From: Desulfurococcales archaeon
GTDB taxonomy: Archaea; Thermoproteota; Thermoprotei_A; Sulfolobales; Ignisphaeraceae
Assembly (NCBI GenBank): GCA_027066265.1
Contig: JAMOOB010000027.1
Location: 1-21,749, forward strand
Length of the DNA stretch: 21,749 nt
Reading direction: 5' to 3'
Shown here: piece by piece, positions 1-6,291 of the stretch
Position numbering within the stretch: position 1 is the first letter of the stretch
How the letters are laid out: each line of letters starts with the position of its first letter
Notes under the pieces: generated by a model
The model's database searches: none
What the model was told of the DNA's origin: nothing
The model's input: the letters and a program-made list of their open reading frames with translations, nothing else
Translations under genes and position numbers: made by a program

Positions 1-55
1 ACGAGCCTAGCCACGTTTCTCATCCCTTATCGTTCTCCTCATCCAACCCTCGTGG

Positions 56-277
56 TTAACCACCTGTATTCGATGCTTCTTCGCTACTAATAGTCTCCAT
101 GAAGTTGGTTAGCGGTACGACGGGTTTCGGTCTCCTGTCGTCGATTGCGAGCTTGTTGCACGCGATCGTTATCTCGTGGCTATCCGTAACGACATCGATT
201 CGGTAGGTGTTTCCGCTCTTCTCGATCCTTACGTAGCACATGCGACAGACCTCGACGATCATGTTCTTCATCTCCAC
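56..277 (-). CDS. Small protein of unknown function (73 aa)
   Basis: A 73-residue reading frame starting with GTG at 277, with methionines at residues 3 and 6 as alternative starts. It begins directly after the TGA of the upstream 34-residue gene (TGA-GTG junction), so the two look translationally coupled. The sequence GTGAGTGGAG lies around the start and could act as a ribosome-binding site for the internal ATG at 264. The product is soluble, has cysteines at residues 11, 14 and 40, and looks like a mixed alpha/beta domain followed by a flexible tail. I recognise no family. Its amino-acid composition is normal, whereas the overlapping plus-strand frame is rich in His and Cys and lacks a promoter. 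Existence is fairly likely; the exact start is uncertain. Confidence 0.5.
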   Translation of the reverse strand: MEMKNMIVEVCRMCYVRIEKSGNTYRIDVVTDSHEITIACNKLAIDDRRPKPVVPLTNFMETISSEEASNTGG

Positions 278-382
278 TCACTCGTCGCGTCGTGTATTCT
301 GAAACGCTTTCTCGAAGGATCCAGCAAAGATCGTGAACGTCATACCGTAGTACCTAACATCGTATGCGAAGAACCTAACCAT
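278..382 (-). CDS. Micro-protein of unknown function (34 aa)
   Basis: ATG at 382 opens a 34-codon frame beginning MVRFFAYDVRYYG and ending at the TGA directly before the next gene's GTG. A GAGAGG ribosome-binding site lies just upstream (minus-strand GGGAGAGGTTC before the ATG), and an AT-rich TATA box (417-424) is centred about 38 nt upstream, the spacing found before most genes in this window. These signals make it a credible short gene despite its size. The product is aromatic-rich and basic at its C-terminus. No family is recognised. It heads a two-gene unit with the 73-residue protein. Confidence 0.5.
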   Translation of the reverse strand: MVRFFAYDVRYYGMTFTIFAGSFEKAFQNTRRDE

Positions 383-416
383 GAACCTCTCCCGAATCCA
401 TGCTGAACCGAGAAGA

Positions 417-424
417 TTAATAAG
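417..424 (-). promoter_or_regulatory. TATA box for the 382-56 gene pair
   Basis: Minus-strand TTATTAAT, centred about 38 nt before the ATG at 382. It matches the TATA-to-start distance seen repeatedly in this window. Confidence 0.5.
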
Positions 425-497
425 CTAGAGACCTCAACGCTTTGCATACCCCACATTGCGGATGGTTAGCTCTTTCGATCCCGAGCCATGAAAGCAT

Positions 498-521
498 TGC
501 ACACACTTTAAGTGTAGTGCA
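498..521. repeat. Inverted repeat upstream of a membrane-protein gene (candidate operator)
   Basis: Arms TGCAC-ACACTT and AAGTGT-(A)-GTGCA flank a single central T, giving 11 paired positions with a one-base bulge. It sits centred about 28 bp upstream of the TATA box at 536-540 of the gene starting at 576, in the shared spacer between divergent transcripts. It looks like an operator for a dimeric regulator. No function is proven. Confidence 0.5.
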
Positions 522-535
522 CGAGATTCCGCGCA

Positions 536-540
536 TTTAA
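536..540 (+). promoter_or_regulatory. TATA box for the membrane-protein gene at 576
   Basis: ATTTAACGCTCTACG, centred about 38 nt before the ATG at 576. The downstream context (TTTAA-y-GCTCT-r-CG) is nearly the same as at 994-1006 before the next gene. Confidence 0.5.
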
Positions 541-575
541 CGCTCTACGTTGAAGCGGTAGATGGTGTTTCGGAA

Positions 576-926
576 ATGGATCGCAACCTCGGTGCGATCA
601 TAAACAAGTTCCTAGCAACAATAGCGTTGTATCTCTGCACATCGACGCAATCTATACCGTACCTGATAGCGTTCGTCATCCTCACGGTGTTCATGATCGT
701 GTCGAGAATAGTACAGTTGCGCACGATTCCCGTGATGATGGATACCGAGAAATCGCTCCGCATCATCAGATCCGTGGTGACGAACCTAGCGCTAACGACG
801 CTGGTATGCATAGCGGGAACGCTCATACTCGAAGAGCCAGCGCTATTCCTATCGCTCGCACTAGTCACAGCAATCGACAACGCAACGAAGATAGTCGTAG
901 TAGCGAAACGTACCCTACACACGTAG
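576..926 (+). CDS. Multi-pass membrane protein of unknown function (116 aa)
   Basis: The protein has three to four hydrophobic helices, at about residues 8-24, 28-47, 66-84 and 87-108, separated by short basic or polar turns. It is almost entirely membrane-embedded. The start has a GGTG motif at 564-567 inside a leader of about 13 nt, with a TATA box 38 nt upstream. The frame on the opposite strand (545-922) covers the same bases but has no promoter or ribosome-binding site and is treated as a shadow. Small integral membrane proteins like this are common in archaeal viruses. No family is recognised. Confidence 0.65.
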   Translation: MDRNLGAIINKFLATIALYLCTSTQSIPYLIAFVILTVFMIVSRIVQLRTIPVMMDTEKSLRIIRSVVTNLALTTLVCIAGTLILEEPALFLSLALVTAIDNATKIVVVAKRTLHT

Positions 927-993
927 CGATACGTGGACGCACCGTCTCCACGATCAATTTCTTTAATTCTTGTCGACGATGAGGCTCCGCGCG

Positions 994-998
994 TTTAA
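994..998 (+). promoter_or_regulatory. TATA box for the coiled-coil/nuclease operon
   Basis: GCGTTTAATGCTCTGCG, with the TATA centre 25 nt before the ATG at 1021, so the transcript would be leaderless. This supports 1021 rather than the upstream ATG at 979 as the start. Confidence 0.45.
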
Positions 999-1020
999 TG
1001 CTCTGCGCCTGATCGTTAGA

Positions 1021-1896
1021 ATGGTGGGAGTCGTGTATCGTGCTAGGGAGAGAGCTATACCGCACTTCCTCAGCGTAATGATTACGCTTGCGGAGAGGTA
1101 CGGTTCGGAGATAGTTATCGCTGATCTTCCCAACTACGTGGATCTCGGAGACGGTTACAGGATCGCTCGTTCGTCGATCAAGCGCTACGTGGATCACATC
1201 GTTAGGTACTGCGAGGAGAACGGTATCGATCCGTGCCCTGTTGCGAAGGAGCTGGTACCGGATTCCAGGCGTGGTAGGGTGTTGCTCGTTAGGATAGACA
1301 TCGATAGGGCTAGGCAACTGATCTACGAGCTCGGTGGCGAGATCGCTCTTAGGAAGCAGATCTCGATGGAGTACGCAAAGAAGGTCGACTACCTAGAGAA
1401 GGAGTTGAGGGAGTGCAGGAAGTCGTTGGAGAAGTGTAGGGAGCAACTAGATGAGTGTAGGAAGCTCTACAAGCTTGCTCGGTGCGAGCTGAATGAGGTA
1501 CGTAAGATATGTGGTGCTGAGCTCGTTGAGGAGCTCAAGCAAAGGGTGCGAGATCTGGAGAAGGAGAACGAAGTTCTTCGGAAGCGTGTCGAGGAGCTTG
1601 GTAGGGAGCTCGATAAGTATCGTAGCGCTATCGATAGGCTGATCGATGAGCTCGCGAAGTTCCTCGATAGGAAGGTGTTGAGGAGATGCATTCGTGAGTG
1701 GAGCGAGGATGGTGGTGATCCGGTATGTACCTACGTGCTGAAGATCTTGGACATCGCTACGGCTGGAAGGACGCGCGCGCTCATCGATGACTTCGTCGAT
1801 AGGTGGGAAGAGGATTCGGAGCTTCGTAGATTGGAGCAGTACGATAGCGAAAGGATTAGGGAGATGCTAGCAAGGTTGGTGCGGAATGCGGATTAG
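1021..1896 (+). CDS. Long coiled-coil protein with heptad-spaced cysteines (291 aa)
   Basis: The protein has an N-terminal globular part (about residues 1-95) that could be a winged-helix-type domain, a Lys/Glu-rich coiled coil (about 118-218) and a C-terminal helical part. Within the coil, five cysteines fall at residues 132, 139, 146, 155 and 164. The first three are exactly seven apart, so they sit on the same face of the helix. The start is set at ATG 1021 because a TATA box lies 25 nt upstream, as expected for a leaderless transcript; ATG 979 would add 14 residues and has no supporting signal. The gene overlaps the nuclease-like gene by 11 bp, so the two are probably co-translated and functionally linked. 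No named family is recognised; the architecture suggests an oligomerising, perhaps DNA-binding, partner of the nuclease. Confidence 0.75.
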   Translation: MVGVVYRARERAIPHFLSVMITLAERYGSEIVIADLPNYVDLGDGYRIARSSIKRYVDHIVRYCEENGIDPCPVAKELVPDSRRGRVLLVRIDIDRARQLIYELGGEIALRKQISMEYAKKVDYLEKELRECRKSLEKCREQLDECRKLYKLARCELNEVRKICGAELVEELKQRVRDLEKENEVLRKRVEELGRELDKYRSAIDRLIDELAKFLDRKVLRRCIREWSEDGGDPVCTYVLKILDIATAGRTRALIDDFVDRWEEDSELRRLEQYDSERIREMLARLVRNAD

Positions 1897-2293
1897 GAGA
1901 GCAAAGCCCGTTCCCTACACCAAGCTTCAGCAAATCGCGGAGCTCCTGAAGCTCGACAGGGCTTGGATAAGGATAGATATGCTTGGTACCGACATCGATG
2001 TTCTCGGGCTCCGTAGGGTCGGCGACGACTTCGCTACGTACGCTGTAGAGGTGAAAGCGACTCTACACGAGAAGAATGCGTTTCACGCAATTAGGCAACT
2101 GGATTTTCGCGCGAACTTCTTTAACTACGTCTACCTGGCGGTGCCGTCCACGGACGTGTACTACGCGTTGATGATCGTTCCGCTGGAGTACGGAGTGATC
2201 GATCTGAGCAACATGACCGTGGTGAGGAAATCCAAGCGATTCGAGGGACACTTCCACAGATTCATGAAGATGTACTTGGTCGACAGGTGGTAG
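1886..2293 (+). CDS. PD-(D/E)XK nuclease-like protein (135 aa)
   Basis: The pattern of a restriction-endonuclease-like fold is visible: acidic residues D36 and D38 in GTDIDVLGL, then the E-x-K motif E55-V-K57 in YAVEVKA, then Q71 in the following helix (AIRQLDFRANF), and a hydrophobic strand YVYLAVPS. This order (D, ExK, Q) is typical of the Mrr/Holliday-resolvase-like branch of PD-(D/E)XK nucleases. At 135 residues it is about the size of a bare catalytic core. It overlaps the coiled-coil gene by 11 bp and is followed 1 nt later by a small Cys-rich protein, so the three form one operon. Likely roles are DNA repair, junction resolution or replication-fork processing for the element; defence is possible. 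The substrate cannot be told from sequence. Confidence 0.7.
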   Translation: MRIRRAKPVPYTKLQQIAELLKLDRAWIRIDMLGTDIDVLGLRRVGDDFATYAVEVKATLHEKNAFHAIRQLDFRANFFNYVYLAVPSTDVYYALMIVPLEYGVIDLSNMTVVRKSKRFEGHFHRFMKMYLVDRW

Positions 2294-2294
2294 C

Positions 2295-2432
2295 ATGATC
2301 TTGCTGGGCGATCCCGAGACGTGTATTAGGATCTGCATAGAGAAGATGCGTAGCGACGACGATGATTGCGCCCTGAGCTTTTGCCACCTTCTTTGCAACC
2401 GTTCCGCGCTCGCTGGGCAGAAACCTTTGTGA
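2295..2432 (+). CDS. Small cysteine-rich protein (45 aa)
   Basis: ATG at 2295 begins 1 nt after the nuclease stop codon, with GGTGG (2287-2290 region) as an overlapping ribosome-binding site. The 45-residue product has cysteines at 10, 14, 25, 30 and 34 around an acidic DDDD run. This could bind a metal or form disulfides. The stop codon lies only 5 nt before the inverted repeat bounding the TnpB unit, so the original gene may have been longer before insertion. No family is recognised. The tight junction and ribosome-binding site support it as the third gene of the operon. Confidence 0.5.
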   Translation: MILLGDPETCIRICIEKMRSDDDDCALSFCHLLCNRSALAGQKPL

Positions 2433-2437
2433 AGGTA

Positions 2438-2450
2438 GTTTAGGGTAATT
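2438..2450. repeat. Left copy of inverted repeat flanking tnpB
   Basis: GTTTAGGGTAATT; pairs with 3693-3705 with one mismatch and overlaps the tnpB stop codon. Confidence 0.5.
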
Positions 2451-3642
2451 CAAGTCCTTTTAGGGCTATGAGGTAGGCGGATGCTAGGTGGCGATCTAAT
2501 CCGAACTTTTTCATTATCTCGTCGTGCTCTCTAGAACGTGTTGTTCCTCTGGGATCTACGTACTTTACGTTGAGAGCGTAGAGAGGCGCTTTCCATGTGA
2601 TGCGCTCTATGATGCTGTTCCTGAACATAGAGACTTTCCAGTTCCACTTCCTTCCCTTCCTCTCGCCGTTGCGTACCCAGTAGTAGCGGAGATAGCCAAT
2701 GATCTCGGGATTCTCTAGGTAGATCGTGGAAACCCCGCTATGGTAGAGCCACCTCAACATTTTGTGAATTATTTCGCCTATGATGCTCCAAGCACGCTTC
2801 TTTCTAACACCCATGTGGATGGCTCCATCCAGCCAGAAGGTCTTCACAAGCTTTAACTTGCCATTAGGAGATACTACAGCTACATCTAGGCGCTCAACGT
2901 TGACGTCTATCCCAGCTACGAGATCGCTTAGAGGGGAATCGAAGCGCTTCATAACCTCGCAATACAACCTGTACGGAACCATCACCTGTAGCTCTCCAGC
3001 TATATGAAGACCGTTCTTGCCCATGCCGTAGTCAGAGATATAGATCCTTGCAGGGTAACCAACCTCTTTTCTGCTAGCCTTCTCGATGAGAACCTCAATG
3101 AGCTTTCTCCATCCTTTCGGTACAACAACTTCGAGTTCTACGTACTCCGATGAATGGTCATAGCCAAACGTAAGAACCCTGACTCTCCACGGCTCCAACA
3201 ACCTTATGTTGAGATTTCCTCTTGCGTAGGGCTCTCCATCGCTTTGAAACAGGAGCCACTGCTTCAACTCTATCTGTTTAACATCGATCTTCAGTGCCTG
3301 GACACTTCTAAGAGTTGAGTACACCAGCTTAAGCACACCATCTACGTAGCGCTTGTTGGGCAAGATATCGTAGCAAGCGCTACGTAGGTTCTTCAGGAAC
3401 CTAGCCTCGGAGAGCTGAAGATAAAGAGGATTCTCCCTAACTATTCTGAGCACTCTATGAGCAACCACCTTCGATAGCCACCCTGTAGAAAGTATCCGCT
3501 TAGCGGGCTCTCCATCTACATGAAACGGTAAGCAGATAGTTACATACCTTGGCGACACCACGCGGTAGACACCGTAGGGTATATACCCCAGGCAACTAAT
3601 AACCTTCTCGATGACCTCCGCTGGCTCGCTGAGGAAAACCAA
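2440..3642 (-). CDS. tnpB: TnpB-family RuvC-like nuclease, zinc ribbon missing (400 aa)
   Basis: The C-terminal half carries the three RuvC motifs of TnpB/OrfB proteins: D246 in AGIDVNVERLDVAVV, E310 in STIYLENPEIIG, and D383 in GLDRHLASAYLIA. The length (400 aa) is normal for the family. TnpB proteins normally carry a four-cysteine zinc ribbon between the second and third motifs; here the stretch from 311 to 382 has no cysteine at all. TnpB proteins are RNA-guided DNA nucleases that help retain IS200/IS605 and IS607 elements. With its catalytic residues kept, this one may still cut DNA. The start is a TTG at 3642 without a clear ribosome-binding site; GTG codons near residues 27-28 are alternatives. 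No transposase gene accompanies it. Confidence 0.85.
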   Translation of the reverse strand: MVFLSEPAEVIEKVISCLGYIPYGVYRVVSPRYVTICLPFHVDGEPAKRILSTGWLSKVVAHRVLRIVRENPLYLQLSEARFLKNLRSACYDILPNKRYVDGVLKLVYSTLRSVQALKIDVKQIELKQWLLFQSDGEPYARGNLNIRLLEPWRVRVLTFGYDHSSEYVELEVVVPKGWRKLIEVLIEKASRKEVGYPARIYISDYGMGKNGLHIAGELQVMVPYRLYCEVMKRFDSPLSDLVAGIDVNVERLDVAVVSPNGKLKLVKTFWLDGAIHMGVRKKRAWSIIGEIIHKMLRWLYHSGVSTIYLENPEIIGYLRYYWVRNGERKGRKWNWKVSMFRNSIIERITWKAPLYALNVKYVDPRGTTRSREHDEIMKKFGLDRHLASAYLIALKGLELP

Positions 3643-3692
3643 TGAAGGAGCTGGCGGAGAGAAACCGTGATGAACCTCGATAGGCGACCCTT

Positions 3693-3705
3693 AACTACCC
3701 TAAAC
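3693..3705. repeat. Right copy of inverted repeat flanking tnpB
   Basis: AACTACCCTAAAC, the inverse of 2438-2450 with one mismatch. Its CTAAACC part lies about 36 nt before the ATG at 3739 and could double as that gene's TATA box. Confidence 0.45.
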
Positions 3706-3738
3706 CAAACGGGATGACCCTACCGAGGTGAACGGTGT

Positions 3739-4095
3739 ATGGATCTGAAGCGCGCTCTTAGATCCCTTGGGATAGACGTATTCATCAAGTGCTTCAACGG
3801 TAGCAAGAGCCATAGGTACCGCGTGTCTGGCATTCCTGACGACGATCTCGACTTCGCGATAAGGTTCCTAAAGACGTGCGTGCAGTTCAGGGCAAGTAAA
3901 TGCGTTGCCGTTGTCAGGGACGAGAGAATAGCGCGCATCATCAGCAAGTTGCTAGCCACGGAGTTCCCAGGGCTCGAGAGATACGTAGAGGTGGTACAGA
4001 CAAGCAAGTTCATGGCTAGTAGAGACGAGGTAGAGACGCTCGTAATCAAAGCGATAGAGAGCCACGTAGCCGACAACATTGCGTGGGGAGAGTAA
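3739..4095 (+). CDS. Small protein of unknown function (118 aa)
   Basis: An excellent GAGGTGA ribosome-binding site lies 8 nt before the ATG. The product looks like a compact alpha/beta domain: a basic N-terminal helix, an acidic DDDLD stretch near residue 35, a hydrophobic strand KCVAVVRDERIARII, and a C-terminal helix. No signal peptide or membrane segment is present. A possible TATA box sits inside the right inverted repeat of the TnpB unit, so insertion may have altered its expression. It lies between two minus-strand genes (tnpB and the recombinase) on the opposite strand. No family is recognised. Confidence 0.65.
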   Translation: MDLKRALRSLGIDVFIKCFNGSKSHRYRVSGIPDDDLDFAIRFLKTCVQFRASKCVAVVRDERIARIISKLLATEFPGLERYVEVVQTSKFMASRDEVETLVIKAIESHVADNIAWGE

Positions 4096-4128
4096 TGTGT
4101 CGCGAAAACATCCCGCGGATTCTCCTAA

Positions 4129-4242
4129 TTAATTAAGTTTATGTAAATCTTGTTGTGTTACGCGATATAGAAGCTTCATTGCTTGCCATAGGCTAAGCAC
4201 AAGGATTCCCAATACTGTAATTACAGCCGCATCACTCCTCAT
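4129..4242 (-). CDS. Possible single-span membrane micro-protein (37 aa)
   Basis: ATG at 4242 opens a 37-codon frame with a hydrophobic core (residues about 5-20, AAVITVLGILVLSLWQ) followed by a basic helix, giving a one-helix membrane protein. An AT-rich stretch (CATATAAAC) lies only 13 nt upstream, too close for this start; a weaker TTTTAGG near 4278 has the usual distance. No ribosome-binding site is visible. The reading frame is plausible but weakly supported. It fills the otherwise empty spacer 4096-4311. Confidence 0.3.
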   Translation of the reverse strand: MRSDAAVITVLGILVLSLWQAMKLLYRVTQQDLHKLN

Positions 4243-4311
4243 TCTATCAGTTTATATGTTTTAGACCCCCTCCCCTAAAACAGATTGTAGAGATGAATAT
4301 GCCGAAGATGT

Positions 4312-5082
4312 TTATAGCTGTATTTTCTCTACGTACTTGTATCCACAGTTTTTGCAGTGGTAGACGCGTACGTATCCGTAGTAGTCGTCTACTTCGAGTT
4401 TGGAGAAGCATCGGGGGCACGTACCTGGTTTCGGCTTTGTTAGCCCGGCTTCTGTAAGGATCTTGAGTACTTTGAACGTTGATATGCCTAGTGCTTGGGC
4501 TATCTCCCTTATGGTTGCTCCATTTCTTCGCATTTCGACAACCTTTCGCTTCACGTCATCGGGAAGGTTCTTCGTTAGCGTTAAGCCGGTCTTCTTCTCG
4601 AATCCTTTCTCGAATTTCTGTCGAACGACCGGGTTTTGAAACGCTAGCCTAACCCTATCGGAGATATATTCCCTCTCCAGCTTGGATACCGAAACTATCT
4701 GGTTCAGAAGTATGCCGCCTACGAACGGGTTGTTGAGTATCGCATGAACAACGAACTCTTCCCTAACGAAGTACAGCCTTATATTCATCGAGCTCAGCTC
4801 GCTCATCAACCTAATGAACGCCTCGCTGTTGATTCGCGCAATCCTATCTATTGCGTACGCAACTATAACCCCGCCACCAACTTCCCTCAGTTTCTCAACA
4901 CATCGCTTGAACCCAGGTCTATTCATAGGATAGATTCCTCCAGAAACCCCCAGATCCTTGTACACACCTAGAAGCATCCACCCCTTCTTACTACATAGCT
5001 CACGAATCTCCTTCTCTTGCACCTCCGGAGTAGCATATTGTTCCCCCGTAGAGACACGCACATACCCAACTGCATAGAGCAT
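4312..5082 (-). CDS. Serine site-specific recombinase with HTH and zinc ribbon (256 aa)
   Basis: The N-terminal resolvase/invertase catalytic domain has the nucleophile S11 in YVRVSTGEQ with R9 beside it, and the conserved AYAIDRIARI motif about residues 74-83. The long E-helix follows (about 120-150), then a Hin-like helix-turn-helix (ATIREIAQALGISTFKVLKI) and a C-terminal zinc ribbon (CPRC ... CKNC). This order differs from IS607 TnpA proteins, which have the DNA-binding domain first. The start at 5082 was chosen because the fold begins there and a TATA-like TCTTTAGA is centred 38 nt upstream; an in-frame ATG at 5163 would add 27 unrelated residues. Likely roles are integration/excision, dimer resolution or inversion. 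No crossover site is recognised nearby. Confidence 0.85.
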   Translation of the reverse strand: MLYAVGYVRVSTGEQYATPEVQEKEIRELCSKKGWMLLGVYKDLGVSGGIYPMNRPGFKRCVEKLREVGGGVIVAYAIDRIARINSEAFIRLMSELSSMNIRLYFVREEFVVHAILNNPFVGGILLNQIVSVSKLEREYISDRVRLAFQNPVVRQKFEKGFEKKTGLTLTKNLPDDVKRKVVEMRRNGATIREIAQALGISTFKVLKILTEAGLTKPKPGTCPRCFSKLEVDDYYGYVRVYHCKNCGYKYVEKIQL

Positions 5083-5115
5083 AGATCGATCCCCAGATAC
5101 TGCGTTGTATACGTA

Positions 5116-5123
5116 TCTAAAGA
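5116..5123 (-). promoter_or_regulatory. TATA box for the recombinase gene
   Basis: Minus-strand TCTTTAGA, centred about 38 nt before the ATG at 5082. Confidence 0.35.
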
Positions 5124-5163
5124 ACTTGCTATCAATAACAATGATTATGTGGAACGCCCTCAA

Positions 5164-5172
5164 CTTATTTAC
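5164..5172 (+). promoter_or_regulatory. TATA box for the gene at 5204
   Basis: CTTATTTAC, centred about 37 nt before the GTG at 5204; GGTGA at 5194-5198 is the ribosome-binding site. Confidence 0.4.
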
Positions 5173-5203
5173 TGGATTTGAATTCTGAGCTTTGGTGAGC
5201 TAG

Positions 5204-5935
5204 GTGAACGGAAAAAGCAAGAGTTTGTCGATGTCTAAGCGCGAGGGTAATAGCGTCGCTCAGCCAAGGTCTCTCAACAACATAGAATCGTGGAAAGCAT
5301 TCGTTGAGCGTATTCTCGACGAATTTAGTAGATCCGGAATGATTGTGTCAAGCGAACGTGAGCTAGTACATAGAATAGGTATTGAAGCAACTAGGCTTCT
5401 TGGACAGGATAAGATACGAATTCTTCGCGAAGCCATCAACTATCTCGATACCGTTGAGATTCAGCAGATTAGGGATCTTTGTCTTGCGTCGAAAATAGAT
5501 CGGATGTACTTCAGGGGAGAGCCGATCGTCAGCGCTATACTGGTAGTGCTGAGACCTGTGTATAGATCGGTGCTCAACGAGGCACGTAGCGGGCTGGAGT
5601 TCGTTCACGAGTTGCTGAGAAAGATCGTGGGATTGTCACCGCTAGACATCGCTAGGATCGTGAAAGAGATCGGTAGCGGTGTCATAGACGATATCTGGAA
5701 GATGGTGCGAGGAAGAATAGACGAGGAAACGTTCAAGCAGTACCTAGCGTGGCTACACTACGAGCTCGGAGCAAGCTTTACGGAAGCGTTTGGCAGAGGA
5801 TGGGATCTACCAGGAATTCTACGCGCATACTCGATATCCTTACCCCCACGAATAGACGAAGTACTTAGAACGATCTTCGGACACCAGACACAACCAAGAA
5901 AGGTACGCACCCTTCTCGATCTCGTTACCAGGTAA
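5204..5935 (+). CDS. Helical protein of unknown function (243 aa)
   Basis: Starts with GTG at 5204, six nt after a GGTGA motif and about 37 nt after a TATA box; ATG 5231 is an alternative start. The first 25 residues are basic and low in complexity (Lys/Ser), as in a disordered nucleic-acid-binding tail. The rest is predicted largely alpha-helical, with no signal peptide or membrane span. It is divergent from the serine recombinase gene across a 121-bp spacer, which could mean shared control. No family is recognised. Confidence 0.7.
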   Translation: MNGKSKSLSMSKREGNSVAQPRSLNNIESWKAFVERILDEFSRSGMIVSSERELVHRIGIEATRLLGQDKIRILREAINYLDTVEIQQIRDLCLASKIDRMYFRGEPIVSAILVVLRPVYRSVLNEARSGLEFVHELLRKIVGLSPLDIARIVKEIGSGVIDDIWKMVRGRIDEETFKQYLAWLHYELGASFTEAFGRGWDLPGILRAYSISLPPRIDEVLRTIFGHQTQPRKVRTLLDLVTR

Positions 5936-5988
5936 AGTAGATAATGTTTCTTTTCGTTGAGCCTACCTCCGAACTTTCGATACATAGC

Positions 5989-6000
5989 TACAGCTGTGGA
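5989..6000. repeat. Degenerate copy of the CCACAGCTGTGG palindrome
   Basis: TACAGCTGTGGA: the right half and centre match the other copies; the left arm has one changed base. Leftmost of the set. Confidence 0.5.
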
Positions 6001-6251
6001 GACGTACCTAAGCTCAGCACTTTTCTTCTCTCCATATAGATGAGGTAAACCTCTTTTCGCTCTCCGAGAGCTACCCCTCTATTCGTTGTAATTACTCTCT
6101 ATTCTATCTATACTCGTTAGCTTCTAAATTATCGAGTTGAAATCCTTCGGAACTCGATGAGATGCGTATTGCTGTGTGGTATAGCTCTCTCCGGATCTGC
6201 TCTCCGTGGTGTGGTGACGTGTTTCAACTACTTTTCTTTCTGGGTAAGTAG

Positions 6252-6259
6252 TTTATTTT
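6252..6259 (+). promoter_or_regulatory. TATA box for the gene at 6292
   Basis: TTTATTTT, centred about 36 nt before ATG 6292; supports that start over the upstream in-frame ATG at 6157. Confidence 0.45.
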
Positions 6260-6291
6260 CTGTGCGAGGTTTCGAGATCGTGGGCGAGGCG

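Larger units (their letters stand above)
2438..3705 (-). mobile_element. TnpB-only unit bounded by a 13-bp imperfect inverted repeat
   Basis: The left end reads GTTTAGGGTAATT (2438-2450). The right end (3693-3705) is its inverse, GTTTAGGGTAGTT on the minus strand, so 12 of 13 positions match. The repeats enclose one minus-strand gene of the TnpB family, and the tnpB stop codon lies inside the left repeat. No target-site duplication is obvious. IS200/IS605 and IS607 elements, the usual carriers of TnpB, lack terminal inverted repeats. The unit is therefore atypical, or the repeat has another origin. There is no adjacent Y1 transposase. Confidence 0.5.
5936..6291. other. Gene-poor spacer with T-rich tracts and a degenerate palindrome
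   Basis: About 356 bp between the genes ending at 5935 and starting at 6292. It holds T-rich runs after the upstream stop (TTTCTTTTC at 5946-5954 and TTTTCTTCTCTCC near 6020), which could end transcription. It also holds a near match of the window's palindrome (5989-6000) and, near its end, a TATA box (6252-6259) for the next gene. An in-frame extension of the next gene back to an ATG at 6157 is possible but reads like non-coding sequence. Confidence 0.5.

Noticed and set aside
176..406. Plus-strand 76-residue frame
   Set aside because: Antisense to two minus-strand genes that have promoter and ribosome-binding signals; composition (Cys, His, Pro) looks non-coding.
545..922. Minus-strand 125-residue frame
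   Set aside because: Mirror of the membrane-protein gene at 576-926, which has TATA and GGTG signals; this frame has none.
2440..5082. tnpB plus serine recombinase as one IS607-type element
   Set aside because: A plus-strand gene and over 600 bp separate them, the recombinase has the catalytic domain first and HTH last (unlike IS607 TnpA), and the inverted repeat encloses tnpB alone.
5944..6039. 31-residue plus-strand frame that includes the degenerate palindrome
   Set aside because: No ribosome-binding site or TATA box at the usual distance, and atypical composition; left as spacer.
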